From Bathymodiolus brooksi methanotrophic gill symbiont (lineage in GTDB: Bacteria; Pseudomonadota; Gammaproteobacteria; Methylococcales; Methylomonadaceae), in assembly GCA_020996635.1 (NCBI GenBank), contig JAJJBE010000085.1, positions 36,258-100,257 on the forward strand: a stretch of 64,000 nucleotides of DNA, written 5' to 3'. Shown piece after piece: positions 53,305-63,024 of the stretch. The notes under the pieces are model-generated. The model searched no databases. It saw only the letters and a list, made by a program, of their open reading frames with translations, and was not told where the DNA came from. The stretch's first letter is position 1; each line of letters opens with the position of its first letter. A program made the position numbers and the translations under genes.

Positions 53305-55512
53305 TCAATATAAATCAATTGGATCCACATCTAAAGACCATTTAACTTTGCGTGCCAGCTTTAGTTTATTTATTTTTGGAATCAAGCTATGTAAAAGGTG
53401 ATGTAAGGCTTTGCGTTGTTTATTTTGTAGTAAAAGTTGATAACGAAATTGCCCCGCTCTTTTGGGCATTGGGGCAGAAACAGGGCCTAATAATAAAGTA
53501 CTAAAAGCTTGCTGATTAACAATTAAACTCACCTCGGATAAGAAATCTTGAGCAAGTTGAGGGTTGCTGGCAGTTGCTCGCAATAAAGCTTGATATGTAT
53601 AAGGGGGTAATTCGGCCTCTTTACGCTCTTCTAAAGCGGCTTGAGCAAAATGAGAATAACCTTGATGTATTAATGTGTTGAGTAAAGGGTGTTCTGGTTG
53701 CCGAGTTTGCATAATGACATGACCTTTTTTATTTTCTCTACCGGCACGGCCTGCAACCTGGGTAATAAGTTGTGCTAGCCTTTCTGCAGCATGAAAATCA
53801 ATACTAAACAAGCCACTATCAACATCCAGTAATGCCACTAATGTGACATTGGGGAAGTGATGCCCTTTAGCCAGCATTTGCGTACCCAAAATAATATCGA
53901 CCTGTCCTGCGTTAATGGCGGCTAGTTGCTCTTCTAATACACCTTTCTTTTGTGTGCTATCCCTATCTAATCGAACGACTGTTTTTTGTGGAAATAGACT
54001 ATTAAGTGCATATTCAACACGTTCAGTTCCTAGCCCTAAGGGTTTCAGCTCTTCAGATTGACAAGCAGGGCAATTCTTGATTAAAAATTGCTCACTCGAA
54101 CAATGATGGCAACGTAGTTTTTGTTGTTGGTAATGCACTACTAAATTAGCATCACAACGCTTGCACTCAGCAGTCCAGCCACAGCTATGGCAAATAAGCG
54201 TGGGGGAGAAGCCTCGGCGATTTAAAAACAATAAAACCTGCTGTTTTTTTGCAAGTGTGTTTTTTATCATTTTTATCAGTGTTGGCGATAAGCCTTCTTG
54301 TAAGTACTGATTCCGTATGTCTAATAAAGCGAGGCTGGGAGGTGTTGCAGAGCCGGCGCGTTGTGACAGAACTAAGCGGGTATAACGTTTTTGTTTAACA
54401 TTATAAAGACTCTCAAATGAGGGGGTTGCCGAGCCTAAAATAATAGGGATATTGAGCATTTTTGCGCGCACAATTGCGACATCACGAGCAGAAAATCGAA
54501 ACCCTTCTTGTTGTTTAAAGGATGAGTCATGTTCCTCATCTAAAATGATTAGCCCTAAATTAGGGCAGGGTGTTAATAATGCAGAGCGAGTTCCCAGTAA
54601 AATTAAACTCTTTTTTTGTTGCATATTTAGCCAAGCATGTAAGCGCTGTGTCTCTGTATGCTTAGAATGAAAGGTTTCTATTTTTGTCGAAAAACGTGCG
54701 TTGAAGCGTGCCTCTAGTTGCGGTGTTAATGTGATTTCTGGCAACAGCACAAGAACTTGTTGGCCTTTATCTAAAGTTGCTTGAATGCTTTGTAAGTACA
54801 CCTCAGTCTTACCGCTACCTGTTACGCCATCTAATAAAGACACAGAAAAGTGATGGTTATTTTTTATGATATGTTCAATGGCAATTTTTTGCTCTGCATT
54901 AGCCGTCAAAGGCTTTTGTTTTTGGCTTGTTTTAGCGTTTTCTATAGGGGTGGAAAGTTGAATTAAATCCTTTTTTAGTAAAGCTTTTAAAGGAGATTGC
55001 CAAAGTTTAAAGTGAGGTGAGATAGTGGTTTGGCTTAAAGCACCTGTGTGTTTAGAGATAAACTCAAATAACGCACGTTGTTTGTGTGCATTTTTAAAAA
55101 GGCTAAGGTCGAATTCTTTGCCTAATGGGCTTAACGCATAGTAGGGTGTGGTGCGTACTTGGCTGGCTTTTCCTTTACGTAAGGCGGTCGGTAGTGCGCT
55201 GATAAAGACATCGCCAATGGGATGGTGGTAATAACTATGTGCCCAGTGTAAAAGTTTTAGGTCATTTTCTAAAAGAAGGGGGGAGGCATCTAAAATTTCT
55301 TCAGCACGCTTTAATTTATCATCAGGACTTTCACTGCTATTTTTTAGCTCAATTAAAATTCCTATTTTAAATGACTTCCCAAAAGGGACTTTTACGCGCA
55401 CACCCGGCAATATATTTTGTGCATTGATGTTGAGGGGTGGGAGGTAATCAAATAAACGATCAACAGGAATGGGGATAGCAATACTTAAAATAATTTTTTC
55501 AGGGGAGGGCAT
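53305..55512 (-). CDS. priA: Primosomal replication protein N' (replication restart helicase PriA)
   Basis: 735 residues. It reloads the replicative helicase at stalled forks. N-terminal 3'-DNA-binding domain (about 1-105), helicase Walker A GVTGSGKTEVY near 228, DEEH box LDEEHDSSFKQQE near 325, zinc-binding cysteines (CHSCGW, CKRC, CHHC, CPAC; about 440-490) and the helicase C-domain with QVAGRAGR. Complete. Confidence 0.96.
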   Translation of the reverse strand: MPSPEKIILSIAIPIPVDRLFDYLPPLNINAQNILPGVRVKVPFGKSFKIGILIELKNSSESPDDKLKRAEEILDASPLLLENDLKLLHWAHSYYHHPIGDVFISALPTALRKGKASQVRTTPYYALSPLGKEFDLSLFKNAHKQRALFEFISKHTGALSQTTISPHFKLWQSPLKALLKKDLIQLSTPIENAKTSQKQKPLTANAEQKIAIEHIIKNNHHFSVSLLDGVTGSGKTEVYLQSIQATLDKGQQVLVLLPEITLTPQLEARFNARFSTKIETFHSKHTETQRLHAWLNMQQKKSLILLGTRSALLTPCPNLGLIILDEEHDSSFKQQEGFRFSARDVAIVRAKMLNIPIILGSATPSFESLYNVKQKRYTRLVLSQRAGSATPPSLALLDIRNQYLQEGLSPTLIKMIKNTLAKKQQVLLFLNRRGFSPTLICHSCGWTAECKRCDANLVVHYQQQKLRCHHCSSEQFLIKNCPACQSEELKPLGLGTERVEYALNSLFPQKTVVRLDRDSTQKKGVLEEQLAAINAGQVDIILGTQMLAKGHHFPNVTLVALLDVDSGLFSIDFHAAERLAQLITQVAGRAGRENKKGHVIMQTRQPEHPLLNTLIHQGYSHFAQAALEERKEAELPPYTYQALLRATASNPQLAQDFLSEVSLIVNQQAFSTLLLGPVSAPMPKRAGQFRYQLLLQNKQRKALHHLLHSLIPKINKLKLARKVKWSLDVDPIDLY

Positions 55513-55831
55513 TTTAAGTCTTTAAAATCATAAGTTGTTGTTGAAGCAGGATAAAAAAGTTACCCACAAAATCTGTGGATAACTCTGTGCGTAAGACGAG
55601 GACAATCACCTCTAATCCTTGAATTATATGTATAGTACTTAAATTGTATTAAAAATTGGCATTTTAATATTTTCTTTTAAAAACAATTAATTAGCTAAGT
55701 CAATGGCTGTTTTCTCATCAATGTATTTAGGCTGTCATAAATAATATAGTGACAGAAAAAAATGTGTGTAAACCTAAATAAAAAAATAAAAATGTTGACA
55801 GGGATAAGGAGGGATATAAATAGCACATACA
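55513..55831. other. Gene-free region with one DnaA-type box
   Basis: 319 bp, very AT-rich, no credible frame. It holds a perfect DnaA box TGTGGATAA (55574-55582; TTATCCACA on the minus strand), a CTGTCA/TGACAG inverted pair near 55732-55755, and a TTGACA at 55795 with TATAAA 14 bp further (too close for a normal promoter). The priA promoter must lie at its left end on the minus strand. Confidence 0.5.
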
Positions 55832-55873
55832 AAAAAAGCGGATGATTATTGAAATATAATCACCCGCTTTTTT
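55832..55873. terminator. Bidirectional terminator after pit
   Basis: AAAAAAGCGG...TGATTAT pairs with ATAATCA...CCGCTTTTTT around a 6 nt loop, with one mismatch. T-runs occur on both strands. It lies 19 bp after the stop of the minus-strand phosphate transporter gene. Confidence 0.85.
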
Positions 55874-55891
55874 ATGATGAAAAGGAAAACT

Positions 55892-57454
55892 TTAAGGAAG
55901 CAACATACCTCGAATCATAAAATATAACATCGCGGCTAAAATGGCTGAAAGAGGCACAGTAATAATCCATGCTGCTGCAATTTTATAAACATGCGAGCGT
56001 TGCACTAATTCTTCTTTATAGGCTTTTTGAAGTGTTTTGCGTTCTTTTTTTGTAAACTCTGTTTCGCTATTTTTTGCTTGTTGTTTAAGCTCTTTAAGCA
56101 TTGCCGATTTTGTTGATATATCAGCGGCTTGAAAGCGATTTAAAAAATCGGTCGTTGTTTCAGGGTCTAAATGCTCATGATGCTCTTTAATGCTAGCAAT
56201 GCGTTGTTCTTCGCTGTGCTTTAAATATTCACGTAAAAAGCCAACACCAAAAATAGCTCCGACAGCAATATGTGTTGAACTCACAGGTAAGCCTAGTTGG
56301 CTGGCAATAATAACCGTGATAGCCGCCGCCATTGATACGCAAAAAGCACGCATTTTATCTAATTCAGTAATTTCAGAACCCACAGTACGAATTAATTTAG
56401 CACCATATAATGCAAGGCCAATAGAAAGCCCTAATGCACCAATCAACATAATCCAAATTGGAATGGCTGCTTTTTTAGCGATACCGCCATGAGTAATCGC
56501 ATCATTAATTGCGGCTAATGGACCGACTGCATTGGCAACATCATTGGCACCATGCGCAAAACTTAAAAAGGCAGCGGCACAAATTAAAGGGATTGTGAAT
56601 AAAGCATTCACACTACCTTTAGAGTTGCTTAATTTTTCAGCTGCCTTACTAATAAGAGGGCGAACTAAAAAATAGATAACAACAGCAATAGCAAGCCCGA
56701 TAGAACCAGCCATCATAAAATCAACTTTCCAAATCTTTTTTAATCCTTTTAATATAAGGTAAGTTGAAAATGCCCAAGCCATCATAGCGACTAATAAAGG
56801 TACTACTTTTTTAGCAGAAAGTAGCATATCTTCTTTATAGGTAATATTACGTTTAATAATATAAAGAAAACAGGCTGCAATAATCCCACCTAATAAGGGA
56901 GAGATAACCCAGCTTGCTGCAATTTTTCCAAAGACAGGCCAATTAGCAATACCGAAACCCCCCGCTGCAATCCCCGCACCTAGTACACCACCAACAATTG
57001 AATGGGTCGTTGAAACAGGAGCGCCTAGAAATGTTGCGATATTGAGCCACAGTGCTGCTGCTAATAAAGCTGCCAACATTAACCAAATAAAGGTGTCAGT
57101 ATCATTAATTAAAGCGGGGTCAATAATTCCTTTTTTAATGGTACTAACTACTTCTCCACCTGCTAATAAGGCTCCTGCAGATTCAAATACCATTGCAATG
57201 CAAATTGCACCCATTAAAGTAATTGCTTTTGATCCAACGGCAGGGCCAACATTATTAGCGACATCATTCGCGCCAATATTAAGTGCCATATACCCACCAA
57301 TAACAGCAGAAATAATCCAGAAAGTATGATTAGCCGTGACTTCAACAGACATATTACTGACGAAAAAAACGATGCCAGCTAAAAATAGCGCAGCACCACC
57401 TAGTTTGAGTGCTTCAGTTCGCAGGGAACTGTTCGCTTGTGTAGGTAGGTTCAT
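55892..57454 (-). CDS. pit: Inorganic phosphate transporter, PiT family
   Basis: 520 residues with ten or more membrane spans. The two PiT signature repeats GANDVANNVGPAVGS (about 62) and HGANDVANAVGPLAA (about 302) are present; a charged loop of about 70 residues near 410-480 precedes the last span. It takes up metal-phosphate with protons at low affinity. Divergent from pstS across 209 bp. On the minus strand TTGTCAT (57535-57529) lies near a TATAAT (57516-57511), a possible weak Pho box. Confidence 0.92.
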   Translation of the reverse strand: MNLPTQANSSLRTEALKLGGAALFLAGIVFFVSNMSVEVTANHTFWIISAVIGGYMALNIGANDVANNVGPAVGSKAITLMGAICIAMVFESAGALLAGGEVVSTIKKGIIDPALINDTDTFIWLMLAALLAAALWLNIATFLGAPVSTTHSIVGGVLGAGIAAGGFGIANWPVFGKIAASWVISPLLGGIIAACFLYIIKRNITYKEDMLLSAKKVVPLLVAMMAWAFSTYLILKGLKKIWKVDFMMAGSIGLAIAVVIYFLVRPLISKAAEKLSNSKGSVNALFTIPLICAAAFLSFAHGANDVANAVGPLAAINDAITHGGIAKKAAIPIWIMLIGALGLSIGLALYGAKLIRTVGSEITELDKMRAFCVSMAAAITVIIASQLGLPVSSTHIAVGAIFGVGFLREYLKHSEEQRIASIKEHHEHLDPETTTDFLNRFQAADISTKSAMLKELKQQAKNSETEFTKKERKTLQKAYKEELVQRSHVYKIAAAWIITVPLSAILAAMLYFMIRGMLLP

Positions 57455-57595
57455 AAAATATAGAGTCCAGTAGTTTTAAAAGTAGATAATCAAAAGTAAG
57501 ACGCGGTCTTATTATAATGGATAACTGTATGACAAAAATACGAAATTTTGTAGCTCTTTTTTATGCTGCCTATTTTTATGAAAAATATTTAAATA

Positions 57596-57629
57596 TTGTC
57601 ACAAGCTTGTCACATTTGCTTCTTATACT
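57596..57629 (+). promoter_or_regulatory. Pho box and -10 of the pst operon
   Basis: Two direct repeats TTGTCAC at 57596 and 57607, exactly 11 bp apart, match the PhoB-binding pattern. TATACT (57624-57629) lies 10 bp after, at the right place for a PhoB-activated promoter without a -35. Confidence 0.78.
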
Positions 57630-57663
57630 TTAGTTACATTTTATACAAAATTGGAAATAAAAA

Positions 57664-58731
57664 ATGATGCTCAAGAAACCTGTCTTATCAATGATTGTAG
57701 GGTCAGTTCTTACAATGGTAGCAGTCACTACAAATGCGGCTGAACAAATTAAAATTGTGGGTTCTTCAACTGTTTATCCTTTTTCAAGCTCAGTTGCTGA
57801 AGAGTTTGGAGCAACCACTAAAAATCCAACACCGATTGTAGAATCAACGGGTTCAGGTGGTGGTATGAAGTTATTTTGTAAAGGAGGGGATGCAAACACA
57901 CCCGATATTACCAACGCTTCTCGCCGTATGAAAGTAAAAGAATTCAAAATGTGTGCTGAAAATGGTGTAACAGATATTACTGAAGCCGTTATTGGTTTTG
58001 ATGGTATTGCCATTGCACAAAATAAAAGTAATGCACCTTTAAAGCTAACTAAGAAACACTTATTGTTAGCCGTTGCAGAACAAGTGCCTGCTAAAGATAG
58101 CTCAGGTTTAATTAGAAACCAATATAAAAATTGGAAGCAAATAGATTCTAGCCTACCTGATAGAGAGATTATCATTTACGGTCCACCAACAAGTTCAGGT
58201 ACGCGTGATGCTTTCGAAGATATGATCATGAAAGCTCAGACTAAGAAAATGGATGTTTATACTTCTTTATATAAAGCAGATAAAGTTAAAAATAAAGGCT
58301 ACAAAAAATATCACAAAATTAGACAAGATGGCGTGTACGTTCCATCCGGTGAGAATGATAACTTAATCGTACAAAAGTTAGATAAAAATCCAGCGGCTAT
58401 CGGTATTTTTGGTTATAGTTTTCTAATGGAAAATGATGATAAAGTGAGTGCTGCAACAGTTGAAGGCATTTTACCAACACCAGAAACTATTTCTAGTGGT
58501 GCGTACCCTATTTCTCGCTCTTTATTCTTCTATGTTAAAAATTCACATAGAGCTTCTGTTCCTGCAATTGATCAATATGTAGCAATGTTTATGAGTGAAG
58601 AATTGATTGGTCCTGAAGGGATTTTAGGTGAAATTGGTTTGATTGCTTTACCAGATGCACGCCGTACTGCTATCAGAGCAAGTGTTATGAGCCACACTAA
58701 ATTGTCGCTAGATGATTTAGTTAAGAAATAA
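57664..58731 (+). CDS. pstS: Phosphate-binding periplasmic protein PstS
   Basis: 355 residues. Signal peptide 1-26 (cleavage near TNAAE). IVGSSTVYPFSSSVAEEF and ESTGSGGG are phosphate-contact segments, and SSGTRDAFE the third. It captures phosphate with high affinity for PstCAB. First gene of pstSCAB-phoU with a Pho box upstream; ATG 57664 or 57667. Confidence 0.95.
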   Translation: MMLKKPVLSMIVGSVLTMVAVTTNAAEQIKIVGSSTVYPFSSSVAEEFGATTKNPTPIVESTGSGGGMKLFCKGGDANTPDITNASRRMKVKEFKMCAENGVTDITEAVIGFDGIAIAQNKSNAPLKLTKKHLLLAVAEQVPAKDSSGLIRNQYKNWKQIDSSLPDREIIIYGPPTSSGTRDAFEDMIMKAQTKKMDVYTSLYKADKVKNKGYKKYHKIRQDGVYVPSGENDNLIVQKLDKNPAAIGIFGYSFLMENDDKVSAATVEGILPTPETISSGAYPISRSLFFYVKNSHRASVPAIDQYVAMFMSEELIGPEGILGEIGLIALPDARRTAIRASVMSHTKLSLDDLVKK

Positions 58732-58878
58732 GTTGTTTGAAATTTTTACAACAAGCTTTGCTTTGTTTAGCTCTAGTTTCCCCACTAGGCTTATAGGGTA
58801 AAGCAACATTAAGAGGTTGGATAAATTAACTTTTATTCAGCCTTTTGGTGCATGGTAAGTTTTATATAGGATACTTTT

Positions 58879-59808
58879 TTGAAATCTTTCGAATTAAAAC
58901 AGCGCAATCATGGCTTAAAAGAGCAGCTTATTCATCTCTGCTTAATAAGTGCTGCTGCCATTTCAGTACTAACCACTTTTGGGGTACTTTTTTCTATTTT
59001 ATTTGAAGCAATTGAATTCTTTCAAATGCGCAGTTTCTGGTATTTTATAACCGGCACAGAATGGTCTCCTGGTGTTGATAATAGCAAATTTGGTGCCTTA
59101 CCCATTTTTGCCGGCACCTTTATGATTACCTTTATTGCAATGGCGGTTGCATTGCCAATTGGCTTAGGTAGTGCTATTTTTTTAAGTGAATATGCCAGCC
59201 CTTTTTGGCGTGATAAATTAAAGCCTTTATTAGAAATACTAGCAGGTATTCCTACGGTTGTTTATGGGTTCTTTGCCGCTATTACAGTAGCACCTGGAAT
59301 TGTAAATTTCTTTGCGTCCCTTGGCATTCAAGCCTCTTTTAATAGTGCTTTAGCAAGTGGGATTGTGATGGGAATTATGATTATTCCTGTTATTTCATCG
59401 CTGAGTGATGATGTCATTCGTGCAGTACCAGATTCTTTGCGCAAAGCCTCACTGGGCTTAGGCATGACAGAAGGGGAAACTATTTTTAATATCGTTTTAC
59501 CCTCTGCGTTACCTGGGATTATTTCAGCTTCAATTTTAGGTTTATCAAAAGCGTTAGGAGAAACCATGATTGTTGTGATGGCGGCAGGATTACGTCCTAA
59601 TATGACCTGGAATCCGCTAGAAGATATGACCACAGTTACGGTAAGAATTGTGGATGCATTAGTCGGAGATAATGAGTTTAATTCGCCCGATACACTTTCA
59701 GCATTTGCTTTAGGCTTAGTTTTATTTGCCGTGACATTAGTGCTCAATGTGATTTCTCTTAGTTTAATTCGTAAGTTTAAAGAAAAATACAAGGTGAATA
59801 CCTTATGA
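58879..59808 (+). CDS. pstC: Phosphate ABC transporter permease PstC
   Basis: 309 residues from a TTG at 58879 with AGGATA 5-10 bp upstream. Six spans and the EAA-type permease loop RAVPDSLRKASLGLGMTEGE near 187. A 147 bp gap separates it from pstS, which may hold an mRNA processing or attenuation point (GTTGT/ACAAC pair at 58732-58752). Confidence 0.93.
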   Translation: MKSFELKQRNHGLKEQLIHLCLISAAAISVLTTFGVLFSILFEAIEFFQMRSFWYFITGTEWSPGVDNSKFGALPIFAGTFMITFIAMAVALPIGLGSAIFLSEYASPFWRDKLKPLLEILAGIPTVVYGFFAAITVAPGIVNFFASLGIQASFNSALASGIVMGIMIIPVISSLSDDVIRAVPDSLRKASLGLGMTEGETIFNIVLPSALPGIISASILGLSKALGETMIVVMAAGLRPNMTWNPLEDMTTVTVRIVDALVGDNEFNSPDTLSAFALGLVLFAVTLVLNVISLSLIRKFKEKYKVNTL

Positions 59809-60986
59809 GTCGATCCACACCAAAATCAGATAACCCATTTTATGATGCTTCCTTAAATGCGCGTCATTTTCGTGCTAAAGCTTTTAAATTGTTTACACTT
59901 TCTTCTATCGTTTTTGCTATCAGTTTTTTATTGTTTTTTTTAGGTGATATGGTTTACAAAGGCTTGCCAGATTTTCAACAGGCGTATATAAAAATTGATG
60001 TTAGCTATAGTGAAAAAAGTTTAGCTTCAATACGGCAAGCGGTTGATAAAAAATATCGACGTGTTGTGAGTCGTTCTTGGTTAAGAGGCATTCCTAGACA
60101 GGTAGAAGCGAATCCTGAATTAATGAATACGACACAGACACGATGGGTACTGTTGAATCATCAAGTAGATCAATATTTAAAAGGACACTACTACAAAGTT
60201 AAAGCGAAAAATATAAAGCTAATTGATGCGATGCAAAAGGAAGGCAAGGTTGAGCTGCAATTTAATGAAATATTTTTCACTCATGGGGACTCAAAAATTC
60301 CTGAAAATTCAGGCTTTAAATCCGCCATTATCGGTTCTATTTTAACTCTGCTCGTTATGATGGTCGTTGCGTTTCCTCTCGGTGTAATGACCGCGGTTTA
60401 TTTAGAAGAGTTTGCGCCTGATAATCGTTGGACTCAGTTAATTGAAATCAATATTAATAACCTAGCAGCCATTCCTTCCATTCTTTTTGGGTTATTAGGT
60501 TTAGCGGTATTTATCACTCTTTTTGGCATGCCGCGTAGTTCCCCTTTAGTGGGCGGACTGACTTTAGCCTTAATGACCCTGCCCGTTATTATCGTGAGTG
60601 CTCGTGCTGCATTACGTAGTGTTCCTGATAATATTCGTCAAGCAGGCTACGGCTTAGGTTTAACAAAAATACAGGTGGTGCAAGACCATGTTTTACCTTT
60701 AGCATTTCCAGGAATTATGACGGGATCTATTATTGGATTAGCGCATGCAATGGGGGAAACCGCACCATTAATTATTATTGGGATGATTGCCTTTATCCCC
60801 GATACGCCCACTTCGATATTTGAAGCGGCAACCGTGATGCCTGCGCAGTTATTTACTTGGGCAGGGATGCCAGAAAGAGCGTATGTAGAGCGGACGGCGG
60901 CAGGAATTATGGTTTTAATTAGCGTATTAATTACAATGAATACATTTGCAATTTATTTAAGAAAGAAATTTGAGGTTAAGTGGTAA
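59805..60986 (+). CDS. pstA: Phosphate ABC transporter permease PstA
   Basis: 393 residues. Longer than E. coli PstA (296) by an extra N-terminal periplasmic region of about 100 residues between the first span (about 28-50) and the permease domain starting near 170. EAA loop RSVPDNIRQAGYGLGLTK near 275. ATGA overlap with pstC. Confidence 0.92.
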   Translation: MSRSTPKSDNPFYDASLNARHFRAKAFKLFTLSSIVFAISFLLFFLGDMVYKGLPDFQQAYIKIDVSYSEKSLASIRQAVDKKYRRVVSRSWLRGIPRQVEANPELMNTTQTRWVLLNHQVDQYLKGHYYKVKAKNIKLIDAMQKEGKVELQFNEIFFTHGDSKIPENSGFKSAIIGSILTLLVMMVVAFPLGVMTAVYLEEFAPDNRWTQLIEININNLAAIPSILFGLLGLAVFITLFGMPRSSPLVGGLTLALMTLPVIIVSARAALRSVPDNIRQAGYGLGLTKIQVVQDHVLPLAFPGIMTGSIIGLAHAMGETAPLIIIGMIAFIPDTPTSIFEAATVMPAQLFTWAGMPERAYVERTAAGIMVLISVLITMNTFAIYLRKKFEVKW

Positions 60987-61757
60987 ATGAAGCAAGAAAA
61001 AAACACTAAAATTCAAGTTCGTGATTTGAACTTATACTATGGCGATAACCATGCTTTGCATAATATTAGTATGGATATTCAAGAAAATAAGATTACCGCA
61101 CTTATCGGGCCATCTGGCTGTGGGAAATCAACTTTTTTACGCTGCCTAAATCGTATGAATGACCTGATTACTAGCGCTAAAATAGAGGGGGAAGTCATTA
61201 TTGATGATAAAAATATCTACGATAAAGATGTCGATGAAGTGGCGGTGCGTAAACGTATCGGCATGGTATTTCAGCAGCCCAATCCTTTTCCAAAATCAAT
61301 TTATGAAAATATCGCTTATGCCGCACTTAAACATGGCATCGTCAAAAAAGGTGCAAGCTGTGATGAATTAGTAGAAAAATCATTGATTCAAGCAGGTTTA
61401 TGGGAAGAAGTTAAGCATAAGCTATCTGAACCGGGTACATCCTTATCAGGTGGACAGCAGCAGCGCCTTTGTATTGCACGTACGATTGCTGTACAGCCTG
61501 ACGTGATTTTAATGGATGAGCCGACATCAGCGCTAGATCCTATATCCACAGAAAAAATTGAAGCCCTGATGTTAGAGCTAAAAAAACAATATACCATTAT
61601 TATCGTGACACATAACATGCAACAAGCAGGGCGTATTGCGGACATGACAGCATTTTTCCACATGGGCGATTTAATTGAGTACGCGGAGACAGAAACAATT
61701 TTTATTAACCCAGTCGAAAAGAAAACTGAAGATTATATTACCGGGAGGTTTGGCTAA
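60987..61757 (+). CDS. pstB: Phosphate ABC transporter ATPase PstB
   Basis: 256 residues. Walker [10 protein letters not shown] near 38, Q-loop [10 protein letters not shown], signature LSGGQQQRL and Walker [15 protein letters not shown]-loop, and the H-loop histidine. The start directly follows the pstA stop. Energises phosphate uptake. Confidence 0.97.
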   Translation: MKQEKNTKIQVRDLNLYYGDNHALHNISMDIQENKITALIGPSGCGKSTFLRCLNRMNDLITSAKIEGEVIIDDKNIYDKDVDEVAVRKRIGMVFQQPNPFPKSIYENIAYAALKHGIVKKGASCDELVEKSLIQAGLWEEVKHKLSEPGTSLSGGQQQRLCIARTIAVQPDVILMDEPTSALDPISTEKIEALMLELKKQYTIIIVTHNMQQAGRIADMTAFFHMGDLIEYAETETIFINPVEKKTEDYITGRFG

Positions 61758-62446
61758 TGCTACCCACAGAATTAGAAAAGCTAAATAAGATTCAACAAGA
61801 TATGGTTGAGTTAGGTGAACATGTTTTACACGTCAATAAAGATATTTTAAGTGTATTAGAAGCGCGTGAGATTTCAAAAATAGCGAGTGTAGAGCTTTAT
61901 TCTAAAAAAACATGGCGTGAGAGAATTGCCGAAATTGATAATCAAATTATTCATGTCTGTGCTTTATATTCACCAGAAGCAAGAGATTTAAGACAGCTAG
62001 TTGCTTTTTTAAAAGTGACCAACGAATTTGACCGTATAGAAAATAGTTGTCGCTCATTTATTCGTGATTTGCCCAGCGTTTTATCGGGGGAAATGGATCA
62101 AGAAAGTATTTTAGAATATGCCATTCCTTTGCAAAAAACTTGCGTAAAAGCAGTCAAAAATGCAACGGCACTTTTAAATACGGAAGATAAGGAAGAGGTG
62201 AATAAACTTTATAAAAGCGTTGTTTTAGAAGAAGATAAAAATGATGAACTCTATAAAATGATAGAAAAAAGTTTATTGAATGAGTTAAATGAAAATATTC
62301 ACTTATCTCGTGAATATCAAGTTGTTATGTCAGCCTTGCGGCGCTTAGAAAAAATTGCCGATAGATCCTTGAGTATTGCAGTGTTAATGCATTATGCAAG
62401 AATTGGCGGTACGATCAGTAAGCCAAAGGTAAGTGTTAAAAAATAG
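61757..62446 (+). CDS. phoU: Phosphate signalling protein PhoU
   Basis: 229 residues, all-helical. Two PhoU repeats of three helices (about 15-100 and 120-215). It links PstB to the PhoR/PhoB two-component system and represses it when phosphate is plentiful. The usual metal-binding E/D motifs (RIENSC, RLEKIADRS) are present. Start overlaps pstB stop by one base. PhoB and PhoR are not in the window. Confidence 0.94.
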   Translation: MLPTELEKLNKIQQDMVELGEHVLHVNKDILSVLEAREISKIASVELYSKKTWRERIAEIDNQIIHVCALYSPEARDLRQLVAFLKVTNEFDRIENSCRSFIRDLPSVLSGEMDQESILEYAIPLQKTCVKAVKNATALLNTEDKEEVNKLYKSVVLEEDKNDELYKMIEKSLLNELNENIHLSREYQVVMSALRRLEKIADRSLSIAVLMHYARIGGTISKPKVSVKK

Positions 62447-62455
62447 ATTTAGATT

Positions 62456-62498
62456 GAATCTTTGTTTGCTTAGGTGCACCGTTAGTATTCAAAGATTC
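62456..62498 (+). terminator. Inverted repeat after phoU
   Basis: GAATCTTTG and CAAAGATTC form a perfect 9 bp stem with a 25 nt loop; TTTCTTTTTTAG follows 8 bp later. Weak as a terminator because of the large loop and spacing. Confidence 0.4.
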
Positions 62499-62617
62499 TC
62501 CTGAGTTTCTTTTTTAGATTTTCTAGCAACCCCCGCGCCTTTTTTTATCGGTTTAATTTCCGCTCAATAAAAACTTTTCCACTGTATAATTCAGCTAGAT
62601 AATTTAGAGGCATTAAG

Positions 62618-62956
62618 ATGAGTGATTTAAATAAAGATATTTCAGATGGAAATTTAACTCAGAAAGATATTGTTCAGCTACTACTACATAATGCACAGCA
62701 TATGGTAACGCGCGAGGAGTTAAAAACAGATATAACTGAACTAAGAAATGAGCTAAAGTCTGATATAAATGAGCTAAAAACAGATATAACTGAACTAAGA
62801 AATGAGCTAAAAACAGATATAAAAGAGTTAAGAAATGAGCTAAAATTTGATATTGCTCTGTCTCATGCTAAGTTTGATAAAATTCAGTGGTTAATTGTCG
62901 CAACAATAGTCAGCGTTTTATTAAAAGATTATGTTTTTAGTCTTATTTCAGCGTGA
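62618..62956 (+). CDS. Coiled-coil repeat protein with C-terminal membrane anchor
   Basis: 112 residues. Residues 35-80 are a coiled coil made of near-perfect repeats of 11 (ELKTDITELRN) and 7 residues, encoded by 33 bp repeats with one 21 bp unit. A hydrophobic span lies at about 92-110 (WLIVATIVSVLL), so the protein is tail-anchored with the coiled coil in the cytoplasm. Similar short coiled-coil proteins are common and vary in repeat number. I cannot give a function. Confidence 0.75.
   Translation: MSDLNKDISDGNLTQKDIVQLLLHNAQHMVTREELKTDITELRNELKSDINELKTDITELRNELKTDIKELRNELKFDIALSHAKFDKIQWLIVATIVSVLLKDYVFSLISA
62721..62852 (+). repeat. 33/21 bp coding tandem repeats
   Basis: Units begin GAGCTAAAA and end AAGAAAT: 33, 21, 33, 33 bp, then a partial unit. 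They encode the ELKTDITELRN repeat of the coiled-coil gene. Confidence 0.85.
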
Positions 62957-63024
62957 GCTGGGTGAGAGCGGCCTTGCTGGGGAAATGGGCAGCCTGCTCC
63001 CTTGATTTCTACCTTGCTGCGCCC

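Noticed and set aside
55574..55582. Possible replication origin
   Set aside because: Only one DnaA box and no dnaA, gidA or rpmH nearby.
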